From Bacteroidota bacterium (GTDB lineage: Bacteria > Bacteroidota > Bacteroidia > JACPRZ01), in contig JACPRZ010000021.1 of assembly GCA_016193485.1 (NCBI GenBank), forward strand, positions 1 through 64,000: 64,000 bases of DNA. The letters run 5' to 3'. Under the pieces are notes generated by a model. The model made no database searches. It was not told the origin of the DNA and saw nothing but the letters and a program-made list of their open reading frames with translations. This document shows positions 25,920-33,663 of this stretch, piece after piece. Both the position numbers and the translations under genes were made by a program. The stretch's first letter is position 1. Each line of letters starts with the position of its first letter.

Positions 25920-27221
25920 ATGCAAATACCTGATGTCCTGCTCGCATGCCTGATGGCAGTACTGGCTACCTGTTCGCTCTTTTTCGGAGCCGCCACATCG
26001 CTTTTCTGGACACCGAAACAGAAAATGCTTGCCATGCTGCTTGCCTTTGGAGGCGGTGCGCTTTTGGCTCCTATGACCATTGACCTTGTAGGAGGAGCCA
26101 TTCACCATCAGCATTTCCCCATTCTCGCTGCCGGCTGCCTTTCCGGAGGGATTATTTTTTTCCTTCTTAACGACATCGTTAACAATAACGGTGGATTTTT
26201 ACGCAAGACCTCAACCACTATTGAATACCTTAAGAAGAAAAAATCGGCTGAATATAAATACATTTCTAAAAAAATGAGCCAGGTGCCTCTCTTTCATAAA
26301 CTGCCACCGGAAGAGATCAACGACCTTGTACCCTATGTAATCAGCAGGAAATTCCAGAAAGGAAGCACCATTATGAGGCAGGGAGATCCTGGCGACAGTT
26401 TGGTGATTATTGACAGCGGTGAGGTTGAAATTGTGGATGAAAGAAACCAGAAAAAACTTGCTATACTGAAAGAGAACGATGCGGTAGGTGAACTCGCCCT
26501 TCTCACCGGTGAGCCGAGGACTGCAACTGCTGTTTCAGCCGGTGAGGTAAATGCATTTATTATTCTCAAGGAACATTTTGACCGCCTGATGAAAGCGTCA
26601 CCTGAACTTGAATCTGCTGTAAAAGAACTTGCTAGTACCCGGATAAGCGAATTGAAAGAAAAAAAATCCATTGCTCCTGAAAAGGCCGAGGAGTGGTTTA
26701 AGAAAACTGTCAGGAACCTTGAAGGTAAAGTCCATCATCCTACCGACACCGAAATAAAGGAAGCGCACGAAAGCAAGGGAGGTGCGGGCCTTGCCGTATG
26801 GGTAGGTAACCTGTTGGATGTTCTGCCGGCATCGGTTATAATAGGGTCAAATCCGAAGGGGACAGGGTTCGCTCTGCTTGCCGGGCTTTTCCTTTGCAAC
26901 TATCCGGAGGCATTATCAAGTTCAGTGGGGATGAAACAGCAGAAGATGTCTTCAGGTAAAATCCTCTGGATGTGGACATCGCTGGTACTGGTTACTGCCG
27001 TAGGAGCCATATTGAGCAATATCGGGTTTTCTGCGGGACCTTCAGAAATTCTGATCACCTTTATTGAAGGGGTGGCGGCAGGAGCGATGCTGACAATGAT
27101 TGCAGAGATAATGTTACCGGAAGCGTATCACCTTGGCGGAAGTGTCACGGGGTTCTCAACCCTGATCGGTTTTCTCGCATCGGCTGCTTTCAGCGCTTTT
27201 GATGCGGCAACCGCACACTGA
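25920..27221 (+). CDS. ZIP-like transporter with inserted cyclic-nucleotide-binding domain
   Basis: 433 aa. The ends are membrane: three N-terminal hydrophobic helices with GGGALLAPMTIDLVGGAIHH (His-rich, residues 44-63), then from about residue 285 more helices with GNLLDVLPASVIIG, LCNYPEALSSSVGM and FIEGVAAGAMLTMIAEIMLPEA, which match ZIP TM4/TM5 metal-binding segments. Between them, residues about 123-245, lies a complete cNMP-binding domain: FQKGSTIMRQGDPGDSLVII, then GELALLTGEPRTATAVSA, the phosphate-binding cassette with its Glu and Arg. It is probably a divalent metal or related transporter gated by cyclic nucleotide; this function is inference. Confidence 0.8.
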   Translation: MQIPDVLLACLMAVLATCSLFFGAATSLFWTPKQKMLAMLLAFGGGALLAPMTIDLVGGAIHHQHFPILAAGCLSGGIIFFLLNDIVNNNGGFLRKTSTTIEYLKKKKSAEYKYISKKMSQVPLFHKLPPEEINDLVPYVISRKFQKGSTIMRQGDPGDSLVIIDSGEVEIVDERNQKKLAILKENDAVGELALLTGEPRTATAVSAGEVNAFIILKEHFDRLMKASPELESAVKELASTRISELKEKKSIAPEKAEEWFKKTVRNLEGKVHHPTDTEIKEAHESKGGAGLAVWVGNLLDVLPASVIIGSNPKGTGFALLAGLFLCNYPEALSSSVGMKQQKMSSGKILWMWTSLVLVTAVGAILSNIGFSAGPSEILITFIEGVAAGAMLTMIAEIMLPEAYHLGGSVTGFSTLIGFLASAAFSAFDAATAH

Positions 27222-27222
27222 T

Positions 27223-27771
27223 TCAGTCATCATCATCGGTATCATCGGGCATACCGGGCGGTGTGGGAGGTTGGGGTGGTTTCGGACTCATTGCACCCGC
27301 CTTATTTTGTCTCCTCTCTGCTGCTTCGCGCCTGAACGTTTTTTCGGCTTCGAAGAGTTTTACGGCTTTTGAAGCAGGCAGGATGGTTTTGAATTTCTGA
27401 TAATATTGCTTTTTAAGATCAAGCAAACGCTGCCTTAAACTCAATTCCGCTTCCACCATCGCATCATAATCCTTTTCGGTCATCTGGGTTGGTTCTTTTT
27501 TTAGTTTCTGCATTCCATCCCGGTGGCTTTTCTGCAGGTTTTCCCGGTTGTTTTCATATTCATTGTAAACAGGCCAGAATTTCTGCGCTTCTTCCGGAGT
27601 CAATTGCAGTGAATTGGTTATGAACGCGATTTTTTGAACGTTCATCCTTTCCTTTTGCTCCTGCTTTTTATCAGGTTGCGCTCCCGGTTGAACCGATTGA
27701 CCGTACAAAAATACCGGTATCGCTATGAAAGCCGGTATGGAGAAAAAATTGAAAATGGGTGAGGTTTTCAT
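27223..27771 (-). CDS. secreted Spy/CpxP-like helical protein (paralogue 1)
   Basis: 182 aa. A signal peptide (IPAFIAIPVFLYGQS) is followed by a helical, charged domain with LTPEEAQKFWPVYNEYE, a motif shared with the protein at 29569-30006 (LTPQEAQVFWPLYNQYQ), and a Pro-rich tail PKPPQPPTPPGMPDDTDDDD. Similar Bacteroidota proteins lie beside ECF sigma factors and resemble Spy/CpxP periplasmic chaperones or sensors. It is the last gene of the minus-strand cluster that starts with an ECF sigma factor, although two gaps interrupt it. It may take part in envelope stress sensing. Confidence 0.7.
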   Translation of the reverse strand: MKTSPIFNFFSIPAFIAIPVFLYGQSVQPGAQPDKKQEQKERMNVQKIAFITNSLQLTPEEAQKFWPVYNEYENNRENLQKSHRDGMQKLKKEPTQMTEKDYDAMVEAELSLRQRLLDLKKQYYQKFKTILPASKAVKLFEAEKTFRREAAERRQNKAGAMSPKPPQPPTPPGMPDDTDDDD

Positions 27772-27792
27772 TGTAGTCAGGTTTTAATTTGG

Positions 27793-28629
27793 TTATTTCA
27801 AAGTAATTTTATATACCTGTTTGCGTATTGACACGGTTGCCTGATCATCACATTTACCATCGCCAAAATCAAGAGTTCTTTCGCGTTTCCCCTGAGGCTT
27901 GATTACTACCGTTCCGCTGACAAACCATTTACAGTCCATTTCCCTCCTGAGTGCATTCATGATAGTTGCCGTATAATCTTTTTCTGCAACCGTAGTACCG
28001 CTGGCTGAACCTGTTATAAGGAAAATATCATCAGTTCTCACTGAAGTTGCCGCACCGTCAATCATCTCACGGTTACGCGTTGAATTCCAGGAATGGAAAT
28101 TGCCTTCTGGATTGGTAACCTTCATGTTTTCGGCATTAATATCCCAATTGTAGTTACCCGATCCATTTTGCCCTTTAGCCGCAACCGTATGTATCCCCTC
28201 AACCCCAAAATCGTTGACAAAGAAATTGGTAAAGGTTATGGTTCTGAAAGAGCCGGTAGTCCATTTATCACCTGAATATACCACCATGATGATTCCCCGC
28301 CTCGTCCGGTTGTCATCGCAAAGTGTATTTGAGGTGCCGAAGTCGATGGTGACCGTATCGGGATCCGAACTTATTAATGTGTCACGTTCAATAATTGCGC
28401 ATATCGCCAACGGGTTCATCGCTGTCAGCGGATTTCCAGTTTTCATTGATGCTACCCCGGAAATGACATATTCGGAAAGATATTCAATATCATCTGATAC
28501 AAATTCGGCTTGAGCATTGTCGTTGGCTGCCTGGGTGTCTTTATCTTCATTCGGGCGGCACCCGCTATTTAATGAAATAAACGCTACCGTTAAGGTAACC
28601 AGTATATTGAATAAAGAATTTGTTTTCAT
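27793..28629 (-). CDS. lipoprotein of unknown function
   Basis: 278 aa. The N terminus (FNILVTLTVAFISLNSGC) has a lipobox-like SLNSGC, so the protein is probably a lipoprotein with Cys24 acylated. The mature part is beta-rich, with repeated TVTIDFGTSNTLCDDNRTRR and TLDFGDGKCDDQATVS segments that look like two related halves, each with D-F-G and C-D-D. No catalytic motif is recognised. It sits 21 nt upstream of the Spy-like gene and downstream of the outer-membrane protein gene, so it belongs to the same envelope cluster. Confidence 0.65.
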   Translation of the reverse strand: MKTNSLFNILVTLTVAFISLNSGCRPNEDKDTQAANDNAQAEFVSDDIEYLSEYVISGVASMKTGNPLTAMNPLAICAIIERDTLISSDPDTVTIDFGTSNTLCDDNRTRRGIIMVVYSGDKWTTGSFRTITFTNFFVNDFGVEGIHTVAAKGQNGSGNYNWDINAENMKVTNPEGNFHSWNSTRNREMIDGAATSVRTDDIFLITGSASGTTVAEKDYTATIMNALRREMDCKWFVSGTVVIKPQGKRERTLDFGDGKCDDQATVSIRKQVYKITLK

Positions 28630-28657
28630 ATGTTATTGTATTAGTTTGTAATTATTG

Positions 28658-28807
28658 AATTCAATCTAAAAACTATTTTTTGCCACAAAAGCACTAAAAC
28701 ACAAAATTTCACTAAAAATTAAATGAAAATTTTTAAAACTTTTGTGGGATTTAGTGTTTTTGAGTTTTAGTGGCATTTTTGTTTTTTTGACTTTTTGAAG
28801 AAGACTC
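28658..28807. repeat. 150-bp imperfect palindromic repeat, copy C
   Basis: Closely similar to copy A at 32-182: TCTAAAAACTATTTTTTGCC at the left, then CACTAAAACACAAAA, and GTGTTTTTGAGTTTTAGTGG and GACTTTTTGAAGAAGACTC at the right. The ends are inverse copies. It lies between two minus-strand genes of the sigma-factor cluster. Confidence 0.75.
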
Positions 28808-28867
28808 AATTATTGCCTCCACTATATTGACGGTTTTGAACCGGCAAAGTTTAATTGATACAAAAGT

Positions 28868-29557
28868 TTACCAGTTAAAATTTGCAAGGTTATAAAACAG
28901 TGTTGTCGATGTATAACTCGGCTGGAAAAAGCCGGGCTTGTCGCTGGCTGAAATCCATTGGTCGGAATATATCCGTATTCCCAGTACATGCCTCCCGAAA
29001 TTATTGCTGAGAAAGGAAATGCCAAGTGCAGCGCAAGCGCCTGCCTTCTGGTAATCAAAAAATAACCGTTTTTCAAGTGTGCTTAATCCGGTGGGTGGAT
29101 CCTGAATATAAGTGGACTGGTAAGCGGATGTTGAATAATATCCGCCAAATTCAACAAAAACCGATGGACTCATAAAGCAATCATTACAATCAATGGTGAA
29201 TTTTTTAACTAATACAAAAGGAATCCTGATAAATGTTTCGTTGATGTATTTACCTGTTTGTCCGATCTCGGTTATATATTTCCCCGGTGCATAAACAATA
29301 TCAATGCCTGATTTAACATACCATGAGGAAAGACAAGCCCTCCCATAGTGGAAAGTAAAGTCAATGCCGGGCTTGAATTTGGGATTGTTAAAGAAATAGG
29401 GATCGTAATAGTTTAACCGGAACATGGTCGGTTGAATGCCGAAGGAAAAAAGGTTCCCGGCTTTTTTTTCGGTAATTTCCTCCGCGTCCTGTGCAATTGC
29501 CTTGGGAAGAAACAGAATGAATTGAATTAGAAGTATAATAAATGTCCCGGTTTTCAT
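28868..29557 (-). CDS. outer-membrane beta-barrel protein (PorT-like)
   Basis: 229 aa. After a signal peptide (FIILLIQFILFLPKAIAQ) comes a domain of alternating beta strands (FSFGIQPTMFRLNYYDPYFF, GIDFTFHYGR, FVLVKKFTID, SVFVEFGGYYST) ending with LFYNLANFNW, an aromatic C terminus like that used for BAM insertion. It fits the 8-stranded OMP_b-brl_2/PorT-like family. It is 11 nt downstream of the Spy-like gene and likely co-transcribed with the sigma and anti-sigma genes. The ligand is unknown. Confidence 0.75.
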   Translation of the reverse strand: MKTGTFIILLIQFILFLPKAIAQDAEEITEKKAGNLFSFGIQPTMFRLNYYDPYFFNNPKFKPGIDFTFHYGRACLSSWYVKSGIDIVYAPGKYITEIGQTGKYINETFIRIPFVLVKKFTIDCNDCFMSPSVFVEFGGYYSTSAYQSTYIQDPPTGLSTLEKRLFFDYQKAGACAALGISFLSNNFGRHVLGIRIYSDQWISASDKPGFFQPSYTSTTLFYNLANFNW

Positions 29558-29568
29558 AATAATATCTC

Positions 29569-30006
29569 TTACAAATTTCCTGATTTTATTTGTTTAATAA
29601 GGTGACGTTTGAATTCCTCTTCCGCTTTGTATAACAGGGCGACTTTCCGTACGGGTAATACTTTCTTAAACTGAGGATGGTATTTTTTCAGGATTTCAAT
29701 TTCCCTTTCCCTGAAAATTATTTCAGCATCCACATATTTTTCAATATCGGCATTGCTCATGGTGGCGAATGCATCTTTTAAGGCATCCTGTTCCTTTTTA
29801 TGATTTTTCCGCAATGTTTCCAACTCATCCTGGTACTGATTATATAAGGGCCAGAAAACCTGCGCTTCCTGTGGCGTCAGATTCAGTTTTTTGGTAATGA
29901 ACGAAATTTTCATTGCCAGGATATAATCCTGCTTACCGGCAACATCCTGGCCGGAAGACCTGAAAAATGCAAGCGCCAATGCAATGTAAAGTAAAATCAA
30001 TCTCAT
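29569..30006 (-). CDS. secreted Spy/CpxP-like helical protein (paralogue 2)
   Basis: 145 aa from the ATG at 30006. Signal peptide LILLYIALALAFFRSSGQ, then a charged helical domain: KISFITKKLNLTPQEAQVFW, PLYNQYQDELETLRKNHKKE, and VDAEIIFREREIEILKKYHPQF. The LTPxEAQxFWPxYNxY core is the same as in the protein at 27223-27771. It starts 3 nt after the anti-sigma gene, so it is almost surely co-transcribed with the ECF sigma operon, and a role as the periplasmic sensor or a target of that system is plausible. Confidence 0.75.
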   Translation of the reverse strand: MRLILLYIALALAFFRSSGQDVAGKQDYILAMKISFITKKLNLTPQEAQVFWPLYNQYQDELETLRKNHKKEQDALKDAFATMSNADIEKYVDAEIIFREREIEILKKYHPQFKKVLPVRKVALLYKAEEEFKRHLIKQIKSGNL

Positions 30007-30009
30007 CAA

Positions 30010-30726
30010 TTATAATTCATTAAGGAGGGTATTCAAATCCACATTATTATTTATGAGGTACTCCTCGGCATCTTTTTCATCACCTGAAGATTCAGTATTC
30101 CCATCATCGATATTTTCAATAATCAGGTCTTCATCAATTTCGTACATAACCGGTGATTCAATTAAATCAGCAGGAGTAACATGGGTAATCTGCTCTTTCG
30201 GCAGGGGTTTGTATATTTTGTAAACGAAAAGGGTGATTCCGATGATTACCAGGATTCCGGCCAATGCGGCAGCAATGGCGTAAGCCGTTCGCCTCATGGT
30301 GACGGGGTACAATAAGCGCACCCTGCCAGGAGTGTGATATCTTGTTTTTTCAAGAATCCGTTCAGCCAGGCCATCAAAATAACCATCCGGAACTGCAAAC
30401 GGATTTTCATTTTTGTCACCGCTGATTTGAAGTGAAAGGCCTGCGGTTTCCGGTCCGGTGATACACTGTTCCGTTATATTTTTACGTAATGAATCAAAAT
30501 AATTTTCGGGAACCGAAAACGGATTTACTTTGGGAATACCTGATAATAATTCAGTTACCTCTGATTCAGGCAGGTTTGTTTTGCACCTTTTTATGATCCT
30601 GCCGCCAAGTGCAGCCCAATAGCCGATTGGAACCAAAAAGCAATTTTCCCGTGATAATGAAGAAAGTACCGGAGCGGATTTTTTCAACCCCGCTAACTCT
30701 TCATTTATAGTTTGATTTTTACGCAT
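30010..30726 (-). CDS. single-TM putative anti-sigma factor with triple NPF-VP-YF repeat
   Basis: 238 aa. One TM helix (AYAIAAALAGILVIIGITLFV, around residue 150) divides a cytoplasmic N-terminal part from an acidic periplasmic tail. The N-terminal part has three repeats with the pattern N-P-F-x-V-P-x-x-Y-F-x-x-L-x-x-x-I: NCFLVPIGYWAALGGRI, NPFSVPENYFDSLRKNI and NPFAVPDGYFDGLAERI. The membrane topology and position directly behind the ECF sigma gene make an anti-sigma role likely. I see no zinc (HxxxCxxC) anti-sigma motif, so it is not the classical ASD type. Confidence 0.68.
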   Translation of the reverse strand: MRKNQTINEELAGLKKSAPVLSSLSRENCFLVPIGYWAALGGRIIKRCKTNLPESEVTELLSGIPKVNPFSVPENYFDSLRKNITEQCITGPETAGLSLQISGDKNENPFAVPDGYFDGLAERILEKTRYHTPGRVRLLYPVTMRRTAYAIAAALAGILVIIGITLFVYKIYKPLPKEQITHVTPADLIESPVMYEIDEDLIIENIDDGNTESSGDEKDAEEYLINNNVDLNTLLNEL

Positions 30727-30768
30727 AATTCTATCCTTGATTATTAGACAAGGAAGGGCTCGAAAAGT

Positions 30769-31341
30769 TTAACCGTTTTTAAGATAGTTCTCAACTTTTT
30801 TTACCGCATGATGAAATGATGCTTTTAAGGCGCCTTCCGATGTTTCAAGGACTTTTGACATTTCCTCATAAGGCATTTCATCGTAATACCTCATATTGAA
30901 TACGATACGCTGTTTTTCCGGCAACGTCAGGATCGCTTTCTGCAATTTTAGTTGTATCTCATCCCCCCTGAAATAATTGTCGTCTGCAAGTGATTTGGAA
31001 AGCCGGTATTCAACCACGTCCCAAGGCACAAAAAATCGGTTTTTTTTCTTCCGGATAAAGGTTATGGATTCATTGACGGCTATCCGGTAAATCCACGTGT
31101 ACAGGTTTGACTCACCACGAAAAGTATCCAACCCATTCCAGACATTGATAAAAACATTCTGAATGACATCATCCGCATCGTCATGGTTTATGACTACCCT
31201 CCGGATAGCCCAGTAAATTTTTTGCTGGTATTTCCGGAGCAGAAGTGTAAACCCCTTTTCTTTTGAAACGGGATCCCGGATCTTTTCCATTAATTCAAGG
31301 TCGGAAAGATCTTTCCCGTTATTTTCCTGATTATGTTGCAT
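30769..31341 (-). CDS. ECF-family RNA polymerase sigma factor
   Basis: 190 aa from the ATG at 31341. Region 2 has FTLLLRKYQQKIYWAIRR, DDADDVIQNVFINVWNGLDT and NLYTWIYRIAVNESITF; region 4 has LPEKQRIVFNMRYYDEMPYE with EMSKVLETSEGALKASFHHA, the DNA-binding helix-turn-helix. It directs RNA polymerase to a small regulon. It is followed at 42 nt by a putative membrane anti-sigma gene and then by the Spy-like and outer-membrane protein genes. It has a TAnnTTTG element, although ECF genes often regulate themselves. Confidence 0.93.
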   Translation of the reverse strand: MQHNQENNGKDLSDLELMEKIRDPVSKEKGFTLLLRKYQQKIYWAIRRVVINHDDADDVIQNVFINVWNGLDTFRGESNLYTWIYRIAVNESITFIRKKKNRFFVPWDVVEYRLSKSLADDNYFRGDEIQLKLQKAILTLPEKQRIVFNMRYYDEMPYEEMSKVLETSEGALKASFHHAVKKVENYLKNG

Positions 31342-31388
31342 CAAGGAGGTGCGTAACCCGGTACATCCTGTGGTTGTGGTAATGACCG

Positions 31389-31396
31389 CAAAGATA
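31389..31396 (-). promoter_or_regulatory. -7 element of the sigma-factor operon
   Basis: TATCTTTG on the minus strand, 47 nt before the sigma ATG at 31341. It abuts the palindromic element that starts at 31398, so its -33 region would lie within that element. Confidence 0.45.
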
Positions 31397-31397
31397 G

Positions 31398-31539
31398 TAT
31401 ACTGACACTAAATGATTTTGGGCTGCCGTATCGGTACAGCATTCTGATGGTTTTCGTCAGAACAAATCATTTAGGTCAGCACCTACTGATGAATTTGACT
31501 CTGACAAATTACTCGTCAGGGTCAAATTCCGTCAGTATA
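31398..31539. repeat. 142-bp palindromic element bounded by TATACTGAC/GTCAGTATA
   Basis: The ends TATACTGAC (31398-31406) and GTCAGTATA (31531-31539) are exact inverses. Inside are further stems: CTGACACTAAATGATTT with AAATCATTTAGGTCAG, GCTGCCG...CGGTACAGC, and TTCTGA...TCAGAA. The right 56 bp (31484-31539) are nearly identical, inverted, to the palindrome at 48394-48451. It makes up most of the 345-bp gap between the sigma factor and rpsP; the remaining 31540-31686 holds only an AT-rich leader for rpsP. Confidence 0.75.
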
Positions 31540-31686
31540 TCCATCTTTGAATTGACGAATGGCCGGGTAATTAGTTTAACGATTATTTATCGGAGTCAAC
31601 AATAGTTTTACCGCGTATTCGCATTTTTCCGATATTTGCGCCCCAGTTAAAATTAACCGTTAACTATCAACATTTAACTCAAATCC

Positions 31687-32262
31687 ATGTCAACCTGCAT
31701 TCGCCTTGCCAGGCGCGGTAAAAAAAATTCGGCATTCTATCATATTGTCGTAGCAGAAACCACTTCACCGCGCGATGGGAGATTTATTGAAAAAATCGGA
31801 TATTACAATCCCGTGAGAAATCCTGAACAAATTGAACTTGATACGGACAAAGCGCTGCGGTGGATGGATAACGGTGCCCGGCCATCCGAAACGGTGCGGA
31901 CTATTTTTTCCAGAGCGGGTGTTCTTTACAAAAGACATCTCCTGCGCGGAGTAAAACTGGGTAAAGTAACCGCTGAAGAAGCCGATGTAAAATACCGGAA
32001 ATTCCTTACCGACCTCCTCGCAAAGACAGAGATGAAACGGAAGAAAATTACGGATGTCATAAAGGAAAAAACTGAAAAAATAAATGAGGAAGAAAAAAAG
32101 ATCCGGAAAAAGAAATTCGAAAAAATTATGGAGAAAAAAGCAGCTGAAGATAAGGCCAGGGTAGAAAATGCACTGAGTGAAACCGGGACGGGTGAAACTC
32201 CTGAAGCGACCCCGGTTCAGGAACCTGGCAGCGAAGAACCTTCCAAGGATATTCAGGGTTGA
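31687..32262 (+). CDS. rpsP: 30S ribosomal protein S16 with long charged tail
   Basis: 191 aa. The first about 85 residues are the conserved S16 core (CIRLARRGKKNSAFYHIVVA, SPRDGRFIEKIGYYNP, DKALRWMDNGARPSETVR). The rest is a Lys/Glu-rich coiled tail (KEKTEKINEEEKKIRKKKFE) ending in an acidic, Pro-rich segment. The tail is typical of Bacteroidota S16 and absent in E. coli. S16 binds 16S rRNA in the body of the small subunit. No rimM or trmD follows, unlike the E. coli operon. Confidence 0.96.
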   Translation: MSTCIRLARRGKKNSAFYHIVVAETTSPRDGRFIEKIGYYNPVRNPEQIELDTDKALRWMDNGARPSETVRTIFSRAGVLYKRHLLRGVKLGKVTAEEADVKYRKFLTDLLAKTEMKRKKITDVIKEKTEKINEEEKKIRKKKFEKIMEKKAAEDKARVENALSETGTGETPEATPVQEPGSEEPSKDIQG

Positions 32263-32307
32263 TTTTAATTTTTTTTCACCTTCTGCTTGATATATTGCGG
32301 TTCTTTA

Positions 32308-33261
32308 ATGAAATTTATTGATTCCATCCGGTTGGTTGTATTTAATGCATCCGTTGTAATATTCTGCTCCTGCGAAAAAGATATTTCACTTTCCATTCCG
32401 GCAAGGGAACAACAATTAGTGGTTGAAGGACACATTGAACCGGGTCAGCCACCTTACATAATATTAACCCGCTCTTCAGGATATTTTGCGCCTCAGACAC
32501 CCGACCTTCTTACTTCCCTTTTTGTGCATGATGCTACCGTAATTGTCAGTAATGGAATTATTACCGACACCCTGGTTGAATATTGCGCTGCGGAACTTGA
32601 TTCAGTATCTCTGGCGGCAGCGGCTGAATTTCTCGGAATTCCCGTGGATGATATTGTATCTGCAAATTTTTGTCTTTATACCATTGATTTCATTGGGCTG
32701 CCAAGCCCTGCCATTATCGGTGAAACCGGTAAAGGATATTTTCTGACAATTTATTCAGGGAATGATACCCTTAATGCCTATACTACAATTCCGCATCCGG
32801 TATTACTTGACAGTGTCTGGTTCGGTGCCCAGAAAGGTTATGAACCATATGGTTGGGCATGGGCGCGGTTATCCGATCCCGACACATTTGGCAACAGTTA
32901 CCGGTGGTTTTCAAAACTATTAGGTGAAGGCGGCTTTACACCATCTGACGGTTCGGCATTTACCGATAAATTTTTCAACGGGCAATCCATTGATTTTTTT
33001 TATGAAAAACCCGGCTCCGGATTTTCAAATGAGGACCATGACGGCATGGCCGGCCACATGTACAAACCGGGTGATACGGTAATTATTAAATTCACATCTA
33101 TTGATTACCTGCATTACGAATTCGTGCGCTCGTATGAAACAGCATTATACAGCAACAGCAACCCTTTTGCAACACCGGCACCTGTAAAATCGAATATCCA
33201 GGGTGGACTGGGAGTTTGGGGCGGGTATGGGATTTCTTATGACACTGTATTCGCAAAATAG
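32308..33261 (+). CDS. DUF4249 family lipoprotein
   Basis: 317 aa from the ATG at 32308, which gives a signal (LVVFNASVVIFCSC) with a lipobox-like FCSC at residues 17-20. The DUF4249 start is clear: ISLSIPAREQQLVVEGHIEP, then PPYIILTRSSGYFAPQTP and LFVHDATVIVSNG. DUF4249 proteins of Bacteroidota are usually surface-exposed lipoproteins with an N-terminal carboxypeptidase-regulatory-like fold, often paired with TonB receptors; none is adjacent here. Function is unknown. It starts 45 nt after rpsP. Confidence 0.82.
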   Translation: MKFIDSIRLVVFNASVVIFCSCEKDISLSIPAREQQLVVEGHIEPGQPPYIILTRSSGYFAPQTPDLLTSLFVHDATVIVSNGIITDTLVEYCAAELDSVSLAAAAEFLGIPVDDIVSANFCLYTIDFIGLPSPAIIGETGKGYFLTIYSGNDTLNAYTTIPHPVLLDSVWFGAQKGYEPYGWAWARLSDPDTFGNSYRWFSKLLGEGGFTPSDGSAFTDKFFNGQSIDFFYEKPGSGFSNEDHDGMAGHMYKPGDTVIIKFTSIDYLHYEFVRSYETALYSNSNPFATPAPVKSNIQGGLGVWGGYGISYDTVFAK

Positions 33262-33287
33262 AGCGACCTGCCCGTTAAAAAATTTTG

Positions 33288-33295
33288 TACTTTTG
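33288..33295 (+). promoter_or_regulatory. -7 element for the 70-aa protein gene
   Basis: TACTTTTG, 41 nt before the ATG at 33337, matches TAnnTTTG. Confidence 0.45.
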
Positions 33296-33336
33296 GATAA
33301 AATTTTCAGGAGTTTTAATATTTAATTTTTACTGAG

Positions 33337-33549
33337 ATGAACTGGTTAAAGGTTCCCGTTCTCAATAAGGAGGGGAAAGACGAAGGCAATTACCTTCTTC
33401 AACTGAGCAAGGTCCTCTATTTCAGGGGATGGAAAATTGAAGACAGAATAGTTTCGGTGGCTTACCTTGAAGGAGGACATGCCATTGTTTTCAATGTTCC
33501 TTATTCCGATCTGGACGATTTTATCAGGAAGAGCGTTTTCAGTTTCTGA
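33337..33549 (+). CDS. small conserved-looking hypothetical protein
   Basis: 70 aa, no signal or TM segment. It reads as a compact alternating beta/alpha protein (WLKVPVLNKEGKDEGNYLLQ, then IVSVAYLEGGHAIVFNVPYS) with an aromatic C terminus. The codon pattern is like that of the neighbours and a promoter element precedes it, so I think it is real. I do not recognise a family. It stands between the DUF4249 gene and trxB on the same strand. Confidence 0.55.
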   Translation: MNWLKVPVLNKEGKDEGNYLLQLSKVLYFRGWKIEDRIVSVAYLEGGHAIVFNVPYSDLDDFIRKSVFSF

Positions 33550-33663
33550 CGGAGCGGTTCTCCGGATTTTCCATTCTTCAGGTTTCTCCCCAGGATGTCG
33601 GTGCGGATAAACATGATTACTGATTTACCATTATCATTTTTCTGAAACTAATATTTATCATTC

